Assembly (NCBI GenBank): GCA_027490575.1
Contig: JAIXXV010000014.1
Span: 1-57,382 of the forward strand
DNA length: 57,382 bases
From: a bacterium
Lineage (GTDB): Bacteria > Patescibacteriota > Minisyncoccia > Phycocordibacterales > CAIZLB01
Direction of reading: 5' to 3'
In this document: positions 24,877-33,035 of the stretch, piece after piece
How the letters are laid out: each line of letters begins with the position of its first letter
Position numbering within the stretch: the stretch's first letter is position 1
The notes under the pieces: generated by a model
The model's database searches: none
Seen by the model: the letters and a program-made list of their open reading frames with translations, nothing else
Told to the model about the DNA's origin: nothing
Position numbers and translations under genes: made by a program

Positions 24877-26043
24877 TTAATCTATTCTATCATGTATATA
24901 GTGATTGTTAAACAAAGCACCTATGATCAGAGACGTGTCAGATTGAACACCTTTGTACAAAGTGTATAGCTTTGAAAAATCAGAACTTTTTACTTCATGA
25001 ACATCGAAGCTACCGTCACTAAATGAAAACTGTTGGTATTCCTCACTTGATATATAATCACAAAATATTTTTCCTAAATGGTTTGAAGTAAATACATAAA
25101 AAGTACTAGGCAAAGTCGCGCTTACTGACATGGCTGAAAGTGAGTCGGTTAAATCCCTCATCCAATCGATTTTAGTTTTTTCAAGTACGCTATCTATTTT
25201 TGACTTTAGACTAGGGTCAATTTCACCTTTACTATACATTTTGAGCATTGACTCTGATACCTCAACTGTAACATTTAACTTTTCTGATATAGCCTCCTCT
25301 ATAAATCCTTTTCCTTTAGGGAAAGATGCTGACTCAGATATGATGCCATTTCTAACTATCACCAACTCAGTAAGTTCTGAGGTAATATCGGCAATGATAT
25401 ACTTGTCAGCATTTGATTTCCATATACCGCTTATGATAGAAAATGATGCCAGTGACTGTGAGTGTATATCTATCTTATGAGTGTGAAATTGTCTCTCTAT
25501 GATTGACCTGATGCTGTCTGTAGAGGTTTTTCTCACAAAGCTTGTAAAAAGATTTATTTCTAGCATTTTCGCCATCTTTTTCAGAGGGTCCAGTGTTTGG
25601 TAGCCATTTAGGCATGTTTTAATGATTTTCTGCTCAAGGATATCTATGTTCAATGAGTTCGCCCCTTTATAACCCTTGCTTACATTTAGGCAGAGATTAT
25701 CTACCAAGGCCTGAGTTACCATGAAAGGTTTAGCTTCTTCAACTTTTACAAGTTTTGTCTCAGATAGATACCATGGTGAAGAAAGTATCACACATGTATT
25801 GTATATTTTGATCTTGTTATCAACTGCTACTTGGAAGTCGTTTTTCTTAACTTCATCGACTAAGTCTCTAAATTGCTCCAATATTCTAGACTCTAGATGT
25901 GCTCTATCTCTTTCGTGATATCTAGGAACCTCTTTGATACGAGAAGACATGATAGTGGGGAGCTTGCCTTTTTCATGGCAAACAATCGAACCTTTTACGA
26001 TGCTGTTTCCAATATAAAATACAAGAGAACCCGTTTTTTTCAT
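24877..26043 (-). CDS. Divergent actin-like ATPase (FtsA/PilM type)
   Basis: The 388-residue protein has features of the actin-ATPase fold: a first phosphate-loop-like VFYIGNSIVKGSIVC at the N-terminus, a second in YIIADITSELTELVIVRNG (about residue 215) and a third near the C-terminus in STFYVFTSNHLGKIF. The glycine loops are poorly kept, so ATP binding is uncertain. Related proteins in this group are often named FtsA- or PilM-like. It is followed by the single-pass baseplate-J-like protein, probably in one transcript. A leaderless-type extended -10 precedes the ATG. Confidence 0.5.
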   Translation of the reverse strand: MKKTGSLVFYIGNSIVKGSIVCHEKGKLPTIMSSRIKEVPRYHERDRAHLESRILEQFRDLVDEVKKNDFQVAVDNKIKIYNTCVILSSPWYLSETKLVKVEEAKPFMVTQALVDNLCLNVSKGYKGANSLNIDILEQKIIKTCLNGYQTLDPLKKMAKMLEINLFTSFVRKTSTDSIRSIIERQFHTHKIDIHSQSLASFSIISGIWKSNADKYIIADITSELTELVIVRNGIISESASFPKGKGFIEEAISEKLNVTVEVSESMLKMYSKGEIDPSLKSKIDSVLEKTKIDWMRDLTDSLSAMSVSATLPSTFYVFTSNHLGKIFCDYISSEEYQQFSFSDGSFDVHEVKSSDFSKLYTLYKGVQSDTSLIIGALFNNHYIHDRID

Positions 26044-26049
26044 GTATAC

Positions 26050-26055
26050 AGTATA
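26050..26055 (-). promoter_or_regulatory. Extended -10 of the 24877 gene, leaderless layout
   Basis: TGATATACT on the minus strand; the box ends 6 bases before the ATG at 26043. The same TTTTGATATACTGTA block occurs upstream of trpS. Confidence 0.5.
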
Positions 26056-26151
26056 TCAAAATTAGCAGTTCGGCGTGAGTCTTGTACACAGATTGTACAA
26101 AGATAAGTTATACAATGTCTTGAAAGTACAATATCGCACTAAAATATTGCA

Positions 26152-28017
26152 CTAGCTAATCACAGCTTTTATTCTTCTTACACCTTGCGACACAGCTTCT
26201 TCTTTTGCAATCTTAAATGTTCCTATCTCAGAAGTGTTCTTTACGTGAGGACCACCACAAAATTCTTTTGAGTATGCAATGTCTAGATTTGTTCCCTTTT
26301 CGTCAGCGTCTTTTGCAATGTAGTAGACAGTGACCTGATCGCCGTACTTTTCACCAAAGAAGTGCAGAGCACCTGTAGCCTCTGCATCTTTATACGATAG
26401 TGTAACAACGCCGACTGGTAATGCTTCTTGGATTTTTTGGTTTACTAATTCCTCTATCTTGAACTTTTCTTCATCTGTTAGCTTTGTAGGATGAGCGAAG
26501 TCGAAACGAAGTCTCTCAGTCGTGATATTGCTACCTTTTTGTTGTACATGAGTACCCAAAACTTCGCGTAGAGCTTGGTGGAGCAAGTGTGTGGCTGTGT
26601 GGTATCGGATAGATATGTCACTAGTATCACCGAGACCTCCTTTGAATTTTTGCTCTGAACCACTTCTAGAAAGGTTTTTATGCTCTTCAAAAAGCTTTAG
26701 ATATTCAGCTTCATCTATATGAAGGCTATTTTCTTTGGCCATCTCAACCACCATTTCATATGGAAAACCATATGATGTTACAAGTTTGAATACGAATTCA
26801 GAAGAAACTTCTTTAGTAGACTCATCCTGTAGTCTCTTAATGTATTTGTTAAATTCTTTTAGTCCAAGAGTTAGAGTGTTTCTGAACTTTTTCTCCTCTG
26901 TGTCTACAGCTACCTTTATGGTCTCTCTTTGCTTCTGAACATTTTCATAGACTTCCTGGTATGTATCAATCACAGAATCCGCTATCCAGAAAAGTGAACC
27001 AGACTTCATGCCCAGATTGTCAGCGTGTCTAACCGCTCTACGCAAAAGTCTTCTCAAGATATACCCTTGATCTGTGTTTGAAGGCAAAACGCCGTCTGAT
27101 ATTAGCATGACAGATGTTCTGATATGGTCCGCCACTATTCTCATTGATTTTGAAATCTCTTTTGGTACATCAGTCGCGCTTGAGTCTAGGGTTGCGCCCG
27201 CATCAGATGACAGCTCCCTTATCTTGGCTATAATGTTTTCAAATATATCTGTTGAAAATATATCTGTCTTACCTTGTAGGACCATTGCAACTCTCTCGTA
27301 TCCAGACCCTGTGTCGACGTTCTTTGTTTCTAGTTTACCTACAACTTTTCCGTCTTTTGATTGATATTCCATGAAAACATCGTTCCATATCTCTACTACC
27401 TGTTGTTTGTCATCTGCCTGTATGTATTCGTCCTTTGTAAGCCCTTCTGTTAGTTTGCCCGTTACATCATAAAACATCTCCGTATCAGGTCCACAAGGTC
27501 CATTGTCGCCAGGTGTCCACCAGTTACTTTTTGCAGACATAAAGTAAATGCGTTCTCCTGTTACGCCATTTTTCTTAAATATATCCGACCAAATTTGAGC
27601 TGATTCTTCATCTTTCGGTGCATTTTCATTGCCTTCAAAACATGTAACATAAAGCCGCTGAGGATCCAGACCAAAGCCATACTCTTTGTTGGTCAAAAGT
27701 TCATAACTCCACCCTATAGCTTCTTTTTTGAAATAATCTCCAAGAGACCAGTTACCCATCATTTCAAAAAAAGTAGCGTGAGTATTGTCACCAATGTCAT
27801 CTATGTCTACAGTACGAACGCATTTTTGAAGATTTACAAGTCTTGTTCCAAGGGGGTGTTTTTCACCTAAAAGGTATGGCACTAGAGGTTGCATGCCAGC
27901 CGTATTGAACAATACCGAAGGATCATTTTCAGGTATAAGAGAGGCGCTTGGTAAAACAGCATGACCTCTTTCCTCAAAAAAAGCTAAAAACCTTCGTCGT
28001 ATTTCAGATGATTTCAT
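26152..28017 (-). CDS. alaS: Alanyl-tRNA synthetase, C-terminally short
   Basis: AlaRS charges tRNA-Ala and edits mischarged Ser or Gly. The catalytic core (FLAFFEERGHAVLPSASLIP, FNTAGMQPLVPYLLGE, ANDNxHATFFEMMGNWSLGDYF type segment written here NTHATFFEMMGNWSLGDYF) and the editing domain (HTATHLLHQALREVLG and CGGPHVKNTSEIG) are present. The protein stops at 621 residues, soon after the editing domain; E. coli AlaRS is about 875, so the C-terminal DHHA1/C-Ala region is missing. This shortening is common in CPR. An extended -10 (TGCTATAAT) ends 9 bases before the ATG. Confidence 0.93.
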   Translation of the reverse strand: MKSSEIRRRFLAFFEERGHAVLPSASLIPENDPSVLFNTAGMQPLVPYLLGEKHPLGTRLVNLQKCVRTVDIDDIGDNTHATFFEMMGNWSLGDYFKKEAIGWSYELLTNKEYGFGLDPQRLYVTCFEGNENAPKDEESAQIWSDIFKKNGVTGERIYFMSAKSNWWTPGDNGPCGPDTEMFYDVTGKLTEGLTKDEYIQADDKQQVVEIWNDVFMEYQSKDGKVVGKLETKNVDTGSGYERVAMVLQGKTDIFSTDIFENIIAKIRELSSDAGATLDSSATDVPKEISKSMRIVADHIRTSVMLISDGVLPSNTDQGYILRRLLRRAVRHADNLGMKSGSLFWIADSVIDTYQEVYENVQKQRETIKVAVDTEEKKFRNTLTLGLKEFNKYIKRLQDESTKEVSSEFVFKLVTSYGFPYEMVVEMAKENSLHIDEAEYLKLFEEHKNLSRSGSEQKFKGGLGDTSDISIRYHTATHLLHQALREVLGTHVQQKGSNITTERLRFDFAHPTKLTDEEKFKIEELVNQKIQEALPVGVVTLSYKDAEATGALHFFGEKYGDQVTVYYIAKDADEKGTNLDIAYSKEFCGGPHVKNTSEIGTFKIAKEEAVSQGVRRIKAVIS

Positions 28018-28026
28018 AATTTCGTC

Positions 28027-28032
28027 ATTATA
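28027..28032 (-). promoter_or_regulatory. Extended -10 of alaS, near-leaderless
   Basis: TGCTATAAT on the minus strand with 9 bases to the ATG at 28017. Confidence 0.5.
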
Positions 28033-28079
28033 GCATAAAAGTTCGGCACCAAAAACCTTTAAAAAATAAGGGCAATGGG

Positions 28080-29921
28080 CTACTTTGAGGATTTTTTCAG
28101 AAGTTTTTCAAGTCTTTCTATGTCCTTTTCTATACTCTTTAGACCATCAAGATAAAATGATGGATTTGTAACGTCTACACCTATACTTTTAAATATGTCT
28201 TCAGGTGACATAGACTTTCCTGCCTTCATAAAGCTATCCACTTTCGCATAGAAACTTTTATCAGCTTTACACTTTTCGTACAGTGATCTGCTGACTAGCG
28301 CGCCGTATGCGTATGAGTAGACGTAGAAATATCTTCTTATGTGTCCCCAGGCTTCAAAAAAGTATCCGTCGTTTTCAGTAAGCTTTGCTACTGGACCAAG
28401 ATATGCTGACATGTGTTTATTGTGAAGCGCGCTGATTTCGCTTGCACTTAAGAATCCTTTTTCTCTGATTTTTGTGTGTAACTCTAGTTCAAAGTTGAAA
28501 CAAGCAACTTGCCTGAATATTGTACTGATATTGTCGGCAATTTGGTTATGCAGAGCGACCACTTTTTCTTTATCATTCAATTTTTCAAACATTTCTTCAA
28601 AAGCTAGATTCTCAAAAAAAGTACTAGCAACCTCCGCCACTGACATTGTGTAATTCTCATATATTGCAGGCTGTTCTCTTGCTAGCTCAGTATGTATCGC
28701 ATGTCCCATTTCATGAGCGAGAGTCATAACGCATGTAATTGAATCTATATGATTTAACATAATGATTGTAGGTGCATTTTGTCCACCCCAGCAATATGCC
28801 CCAGCCCTCTTCCCTTTTTTGGGATATACATCTATGCGACCATTTTTAAGCATGGTATCAAGTATGTCTGCGTAATGACCGCCTGCTTTCCCAAAAGCAG
28901 ATCTGATTATCTCTACAGTTTTATCAAATGATACCTTTTTAACATTCTTCCCTATACCCACAGCTCTGTCTGCATATGTCAGCTCCTTTAGACCTAAAGC
29001 TTTTGCTTTGAGCTTATAGAATCTATGTGCGATGGAGAAATTGTCGGTTACAGTTTTAACTAGAAGTTCAATGTTTTTTATATCATTTTCATATGAAAGT
29101 ATTGAAGCTTCGTACGGTTTAGAAAATCCTCTAAGTTGATCTTCGATTTTTTTGTCTGTGTAAACTGCATTTATCTCTGACTCCGCAAAATCAGACAATG
29201 ATTTCAAAACCAACATACAGCTTTCGTGGAGTTCATGTCTGTCTTTTGTAGGGAGACTACTAATCTTGGACATTGCCTCAGAAATTGGAAGCTTTTTTCC
29301 TTTAAATACAACGACTTGTTTTGACATAGTCTTTTCAAATCCATCAACCCACATCGTATTCGACGGCTGTGATTTTAGGTTAAGAACCTTCTCTACCTCC
29401 TCGGATAAATCATGCTTAGCATTATCAAATGTTTTTTTAAGTAAATAATGATACTTCTTTAGAGATATATTTTTCAACACACTGGTTTGATTCGATTTAG
29501 GTATTTTTGCTAGTTTTAGCGTGAAAAAAAGAATCTCATTGATTGATTCAGTTAGTATCGGACTTAGTCTATTTACATTTGCTGTAATAACATTGTTCTC
29601 GCCATCTATATTTTGCATGTTCATTAGATACCATACAGGCAAAGAAGAACCTATTTTCTCTATTAGTTTGTCATAGTCATTTAAGGTTGTAAGCAGTTTT
29701 TTCTCATCACTTAAATAGTCGTCGTTACTAGAATATTTCTTTGCAAAAGCTAAGCAGTCCGCCTTTATCGCAAGTGTGTCCTTTTCAAGCTTTGGATCAC
29801 TCGGACCACTATACATATCAGAAAAATCCCAAGATGTTTTGTATTTCGTTGTATTTTTAGGCGAAGGTGTCCTCTTGCTATCTTTCGCACCAGCTGATTT
29901 TGATATTTTCTTTGCAGGCAT
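28080..29921 (-). CDS. pepF: Oligoendopeptidase F, M3 metallopeptidase
   Basis: This zinc peptidase (613 residues) cleaves short peptides in the cytoplasm. The zinc site HEMGH is near residue 402, with the upstream Ala/Gly-rich GAYCWGGQNAP and the third ligand region ASTFFENLAFEEMF about 25 residues further on, all as in the M3B family. The N-terminus is a basic, Ser/Lys-rich extension of about 25 residues. Its ATG follows directly after an AATTAAG repeat array from the upstream gene. No Shine-Dalgarno site is present. Confidence 0.93.
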   Translation of the reverse strand: MPAKKISKSAGAKDSKRTPSPKNTTKYKTSWDFSDMYSGPSDPKLEKDTLAIKADCLAFAKKYSSNDDYLSDEKKLLTTLNDYDKLIEKIGSSLPVWYLMNMQNIDGENNVITANVNRLSPILTESINEILFFTLKLAKIPKSNQTSVLKNISLKKYHYLLKKTFDNAKHDLSEEVEKVLNLKSQPSNTMWVDGFEKTMSKQVVVFKGKKLPISEAMSKISSLPTKDRHELHESCMLVLKSLSDFAESEINAVYTDKKIEDQLRGFSKPYEASILSYENDIKNIELLVKTVTDNFSIAHRFYKLKAKALGLKELTYADRAVGIGKNVKKVSFDKTVEIIRSAFGKAGGHYADILDTMLKNGRIDVYPKKGKRAGAYCWGGQNAPTIIMLNHIDSITCVMTLAHEMGHAIHTELAREQPAIYENYTMSVAEVASTFFENLAFEEMFEKLNDKEKVVALHNQIADNISTIFRQVACFNFELELHTKIREKGFLSASEISALHNKHMSAYLGPVAKLTENDGYFFEAWGHIRRYFYVYSYAYGALVSRSLYEKCKADKSFYAKVDSFMKAGKSMSPEDIFKSIGVDVTNPSFYLDGLKSIEKDIERLEKLLKKSSK

Positions 29922-29925
29922 CTTA

Positions 29926-29954
29926 ATTCTTAATTTATTAACTATTAATTTTTA
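29926..29954 (-). repeat. AATTAAG heptad array between the 29952 gene and pepF
   Basis: After the TAA of the nuclease gene the coding strand reads AAATTAA, TAGTTAA, T, AAATTAA, GAATTAA, G and then the pepF ATG. The whole intergenic spacer is made of the repeat. Confidence 0.6.
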
Positions 29955-30752
29955 CTTTTTCTTAACTTTTGACAGCGCCCCAGCACCAAACGCTTTTACA
30001 TGCTTTTGGAATGCTTCTCCTGCTTCTTTTCTATATTTACAATGTTCGCATTCTGGATGTGATGACGGTAATTCGTCACCATCGAGACAAGTCTTGGCCT
30101 TTACCAGTACATCATCAACCCAATCAGACTTGCCTGTATATGGTATGAGATTTACATCAAACTCCAACTTTGCATCGAAAGCTTTATTATCTCTTTTACC
30201 ATTTACATAAACAAAATATCCTGTATCTGAAACCTTCAAATCATTGTGCTTAAGCAACCATTGATACATTTCCATCTGTCTTCTGTATTGGTCGTGCCAT
30301 TTTGTATCATCCAGCTCTTTGATCTCCGTATCTTTGCTAGTTGCTTTATAGTCGACAACATACACAACACCTTCTTTGTCTATCCATATATCATCAACTG
30401 CCCCAAATACTAAAAAGTTTGTAGGTTTGTGCAGGTATTGAACTCCTACAAAGTTTTCTCTCCATTCGTCCATTTGCTTGTGTTGGAAAGGGACAAGTTC
30501 CAAACCGTATGATTTTAGAAGTGGATGAGGTGTCTTTTCAGCCCTATGTGTATCAAACTCCTTCTTCAAGAGATGGTCAACAGCATTGTTCAGAGTAAAT
30601 GATGCCATACTAGGCCTTCCTACGCCCAATCTTCGGTCTAGGTAAAAGCATTGTGGGCACTCGAGAAAACTATCAATCTTCGAACGACTAAGCTTAAAAG
30701 GCTCATTTTGACCTGGTTCGTATAGTTTTTTCTTGTAGGGTGTCCATGCCAT
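29952..30752 (-). CDS. PD-(D/E)XK nuclease-family protein, RecB/Cas4-like
   Basis: The 266-residue protein begins the core with LSRSKIDSFLECPQCFYLDRRL, the opening of the PDDEXK_1 family. The catalytic D and E-x-K equivalents lie in FGAVDDIWID and VVYVVDYKATSK (D-Y-K in place of E-x-K). Cysteines at the C-terminus (HPECEHCKYRKEAG) together with CPQC near the start could bind an iron-sulfur cluster, as in Cas4 and AddB. There are no cas genes nearby, so a DNA repair or recombination role is more likely. A promoter with GTGACA, 17 bases and TACAAT ends 8 bases before the ATG. Confidence 0.8.
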   Translation of the reverse strand: MAWTPYKKKLYEPGQNEPFKLSRSKIDSFLECPQCFYLDRRLGVGRPSMASFTLNNAVDHLLKKEFDTHRAEKTPHPLLKSYGLELVPFQHKQMDEWRENFVGVQYLHKPTNFLVFGAVDDIWIDKEGVVYVVDYKATSKDTEIKELDDTKWHDQYRRQMEMYQWLLKHNDLKVSDTGYFVYVNGKRDNKAFDAKLEFDVNLIPYTGKSDWVDDVLVKAKTCLDGDELPSSHPECEHCKYRKEAGEAFQKHVKAFGAGALSKVKKK

Positions 30753-30760
30753 ATATCTGA

Positions 30761-30789
30761 ATTGTAGTTTAAATCTTTTTAAATGTCAC
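30761..30789 (-). promoter_or_regulatory. Promoter of the 29952 gene, leaderless layout
   Basis: GTGACA (30784-30789), a 17-base spacer and TACAAT (30761-30766), with 8 bases to the ATG at 30752. Confidence 0.6.
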
Positions 30790-30803
30790 CCCCCCCACTG
30801 TGC

Positions 30804-30846
30804 CCGGTTGCCAACTGTCATCTGCTCCCTGATACCTGCTATCTGT
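30804..30846 (-). repeat. CAGNTAN heptad array at the stop of the 30839 gene
   Basis: On the coding strand: CAGATAG, CAGGTAT, CAGGGAG, CAGATGA, CAGTTGG. The TAG of the first unit is the stop codon. Confidence 0.65.
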
Positions 30847-31780
30847 CCGCTGGCTTTAAATTAATGATACTTGCAATCTCTTCAAACACAGCTGTAATCT
30901 TCTCTTTACTAAATCCTAGCTTTTCTAGAATGTTTTTATTGCTGTAGACTGATTTACATAAAACTATCTTATGTTGCAAGAGCTGTTGCTTCTCACTCTG
31001 AGTCAATGTTAGTAAGCATGTTATCGGATGAAGTTTTGCGTCTTCTATCATGCTAAATAGGTTCTGGTTTTCAGGATATGACCAGCTCATCAAGGTTACA
31101 CCTCCTTTGCACTCAACGTACTTTATTGCTGTATCGGTAAATCGTGTATTGGTAATCAATAACCATTTATCAATCTTTCTATCCTGCATGCCTTCATATG
31201 TAAAAGTAATATCCTTTAGATCGTCGAATCTAGCCTTAACATATAGCGCAGTTTTGAGGTCTGTCTTGCCTGAAGGGTCATTGTGATATTTGACCTCTGC
31301 CATGATAAGCTCTTGCTCTTTCCAAGCAACTACGTCTACTTCATGAGGCACACAGCCACCATAGACTATTTGACCTGTTAAGGTCTTGTATCCATGCGCT
31401 CTGTACAACTCTGCAATATAAGACTCAAAAGGAAAACCAGTCGGCCCAAACTGCATCAAGGATCTTCTAAGGGAGTATCTCGCCGCAGCGGACTTAGACA
31501 TATCCTTTAGCATTGAAAATGCTTTAGCATATATAGCATTTACTGAGCACAAACCTTTGTCTTCAGTACTCAGGTCGCAAGTCCCCTTACCTATCTCGTC
31601 TATGATTGTCTTAATGATCTTATGTGAGACCTCTATACTAGCACCTGATTTCAAAAGAGAGTTTTCTAGTTTGGCCGGCGAAAAGCTTTCTTTGACACCG
31701 TCTTCTTTTACAATCTGTACTGATTCATAAATATCTTCCTCGGCTGTTCTCTTGGTGGGTGATCCAGGGCTTTGATTCAT
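30839..31780 (-). CDS. ATP-cone domain fused to a Mrr-like restriction endonuclease domain
   Basis: Residues about 15-105 match an ATP-cone (VQIVKEDGVKESFSPAKLENSLL and following helices), the regulatory domain of ribonucleotide reductases and NrdR. The second half has a restriction-endonuclease-like core: HGYKTLTGQIVYGGCVPHEVDVVAW with the D of HEVDVV and then MAEVKYHND (E-x-K). The combination occurs in bacterial genomes and may link nuclease activity to nucleotide levels; this is inference. I start at the ATG at 31780; a GTG at 31786 would add two residues. A TATAAT box ends 6 bases before that ATG. Confidence 0.8.
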   Translation of the reverse strand: MNQSPGSPTKRTAEEDIYESVQIVKEDGVKESFSPAKLENSLLKSGASIEVSHKIIKTIIDEIGKGTCDLSTEDKGLCSVNAIYAKAFSMLKDMSKSAAARYSLRRSLMQFGPTGFPFESYIAELYRAHGYKTLTGQIVYGGCVPHEVDVVAWKEQELIMAEVKYHNDPSGKTDLKTALYVKARFDDLKDITFTYEGMQDRKIDKWLLITNTRFTDTAIKYVECKGGVTLMSWSYPENQNLFSMIEDAKLHPITCLLTLTQSEKQQLLQHKIVLCKSVYSNKNILEKLGFSKEKITAVFEEIASIINLKPADR

Positions 31781-31786
31781 GTGCAC

Positions 31787-31792
31787 ATTATA
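31787..31792 (-). promoter_or_regulatory. Extended -10 of the 30839 gene, leaderless layout
   Basis: TGATATAAT on the minus strand ends 6 bases before the ATG at 31780. It overlaps the last codons of mnmA. Confidence 0.5.
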
Positions 31793-33002
31793 TCATCTCA
31801 ATCACTCCACCTCCAATGCATTTATTATCTATATAGAAAACCGCTGATTGCCCATACGGGATTGTTTTTTGGGGTTCGTCTAGAACAAGTCTGGCAGTTC
31901 TTTTGTCGAGGTTTATTTCCGATAAAGTGCCACTTATCTTACTTTGTCTATATCTCAGCCTTAATTTCAATTTTAAATCAATTTTTCCTGAATTTATTTT
32001 ACCTTCATTATTTTCTTCATCCTTACTTTTATCATCTTTATAATTTATCGCCATTTCCTTTATATATTCTTCAGATGTGAATGATAATTTACTTATATTT
32101 ACTTCATGTATTTCGTCGCCATGACTACCATCGGGTCCAAATGTGCCCATACTTTTATAATCTGACTCAGCTTGCACTGTCAAAGTATTGTTTTTTAAAT
32201 ATTTTTTTACTATGTAATATGGCTCATTATCAGTTCTTTTAACAAATACTTTAAAACCATGTCTCTCCCCCTCTGTATATAACTCTACACCGTCGTGCTC
32301 ACCTATAACATTTTCATCTGTATCCAACACATCACCTTTTTTCACACTTATGTGCTCTTTTAAAAACTCCTTCATATCTAGATGACCTATAAAACAAACA
32401 CCCTGACTGTCCTTCTTATCAAATACAGGTAGCTTGTATTTTTCTGCCAATTTTCTTACTTCATCTTTTTGAAAACTTCCAACTGGAAACATTACATGTT
32501 CCAAATCTGCCTGAGTAAGTGTCCACAAAAAATATGACTGATCTTTGTTTGAATCAGCTCCCTCAAGCATTTCATACACTCCTTTTTTCTCATCATAAAT
32601 ATTTTGCGCATAGTGACCAGTGGCAACATAGTCAACCCCGTCTGCAATTGCTTGTTCTAGAAATGAGCCAAATTTTACATAGCGATTACACATAACGTCA
32701 GGGTTCGGTGTTCTGCCTGCTTTATATTCAGAAATCATATAATCAACAACCTCCTTTTTGTATTTTTCAGAAAAATCAAAAGTTTTAAATGGAATGTCTA
32801 AAACAGCTGCGACCCTCATGGCATCTCGTCTCTCATCTTTCCAACCACAGTCAGTGCTATCAGGTTGCCATACTTTTATAAAAACACCTGTTACATCGTA
32901 ACCTTGCTCTTTTAGTATTGCAGCCGAAACAGAAGAGTCTACTCCTCCTGACATACCAACATATACTTTTTTACGATTTGTTTTAAGTTTATTTACTGTC
33001 AT
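31788..33002 (-). CDS. mnmA: tRNA-specific 2-thiouridylase MnmA
   Basis: MnmA thiolates U34 of Lys, Glu and Gln tRNAs. The PP-loop SGGVDSSVSAAIL is at about residues 19-31. The two catalytic cysteines are in NPDVMCNRYVKFG (about 105) and DSQGVCFIGHLDMKEFL (about 205). The C-terminal barrel contains an extra Lys/Glu-rich, low-complexity insert (about 325-345, KSKDEENNEGKINSG), which lengthens it to 404 residues compared with about 360-370. It lies downstream of mltG, with no Shine-Dalgarno site at its start. Confidence 0.94.
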   Translation of the reverse strand: MTVNKLKTNRKKVYVGMSGGVDSSVSAAILKEQGYDVTGVFIKVWQPDSTDCGWKDERRDAMRVAAVLDIPFKTFDFSEKYKKEVVDYMISEYKAGRTPNPDVMCNRYVKFGSFLEQAIADGVDYVATGHYAQNIYDEKKGVYEMLEGADSNKDQSYFLWTLTQADLEHVMFPVGSFQKDEVRKLAEKYKLPVFDKKDSQGVCFIGHLDMKEFLKEHISVKKGDVLDTDENVIGEHDGVELYTEGERHGFKVFVKRTDNEPYYIVKKYLKNNTLTVQAESDYKSMGTFGPDGSHGDEIHEVNISKLSFTSEEYIKEMAINYKDDKSKDEENNEGKINSGKIDLKLKLRLRYRQSKISGTLSEINLDKRTARLVLDEPQKTIPYGQSAVFYIDNKCIGGGVIEMI

Positions 33003-33035
33003 TTTATATGTCGACCTAGGTGCTAGGCACTGAGA

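Noticed and set aside
29952-30752. Cas4 and a CRISPR system
   Set aside because: No cas genes and no direct repeats with unique spacers are present; the nuclease stands alone.
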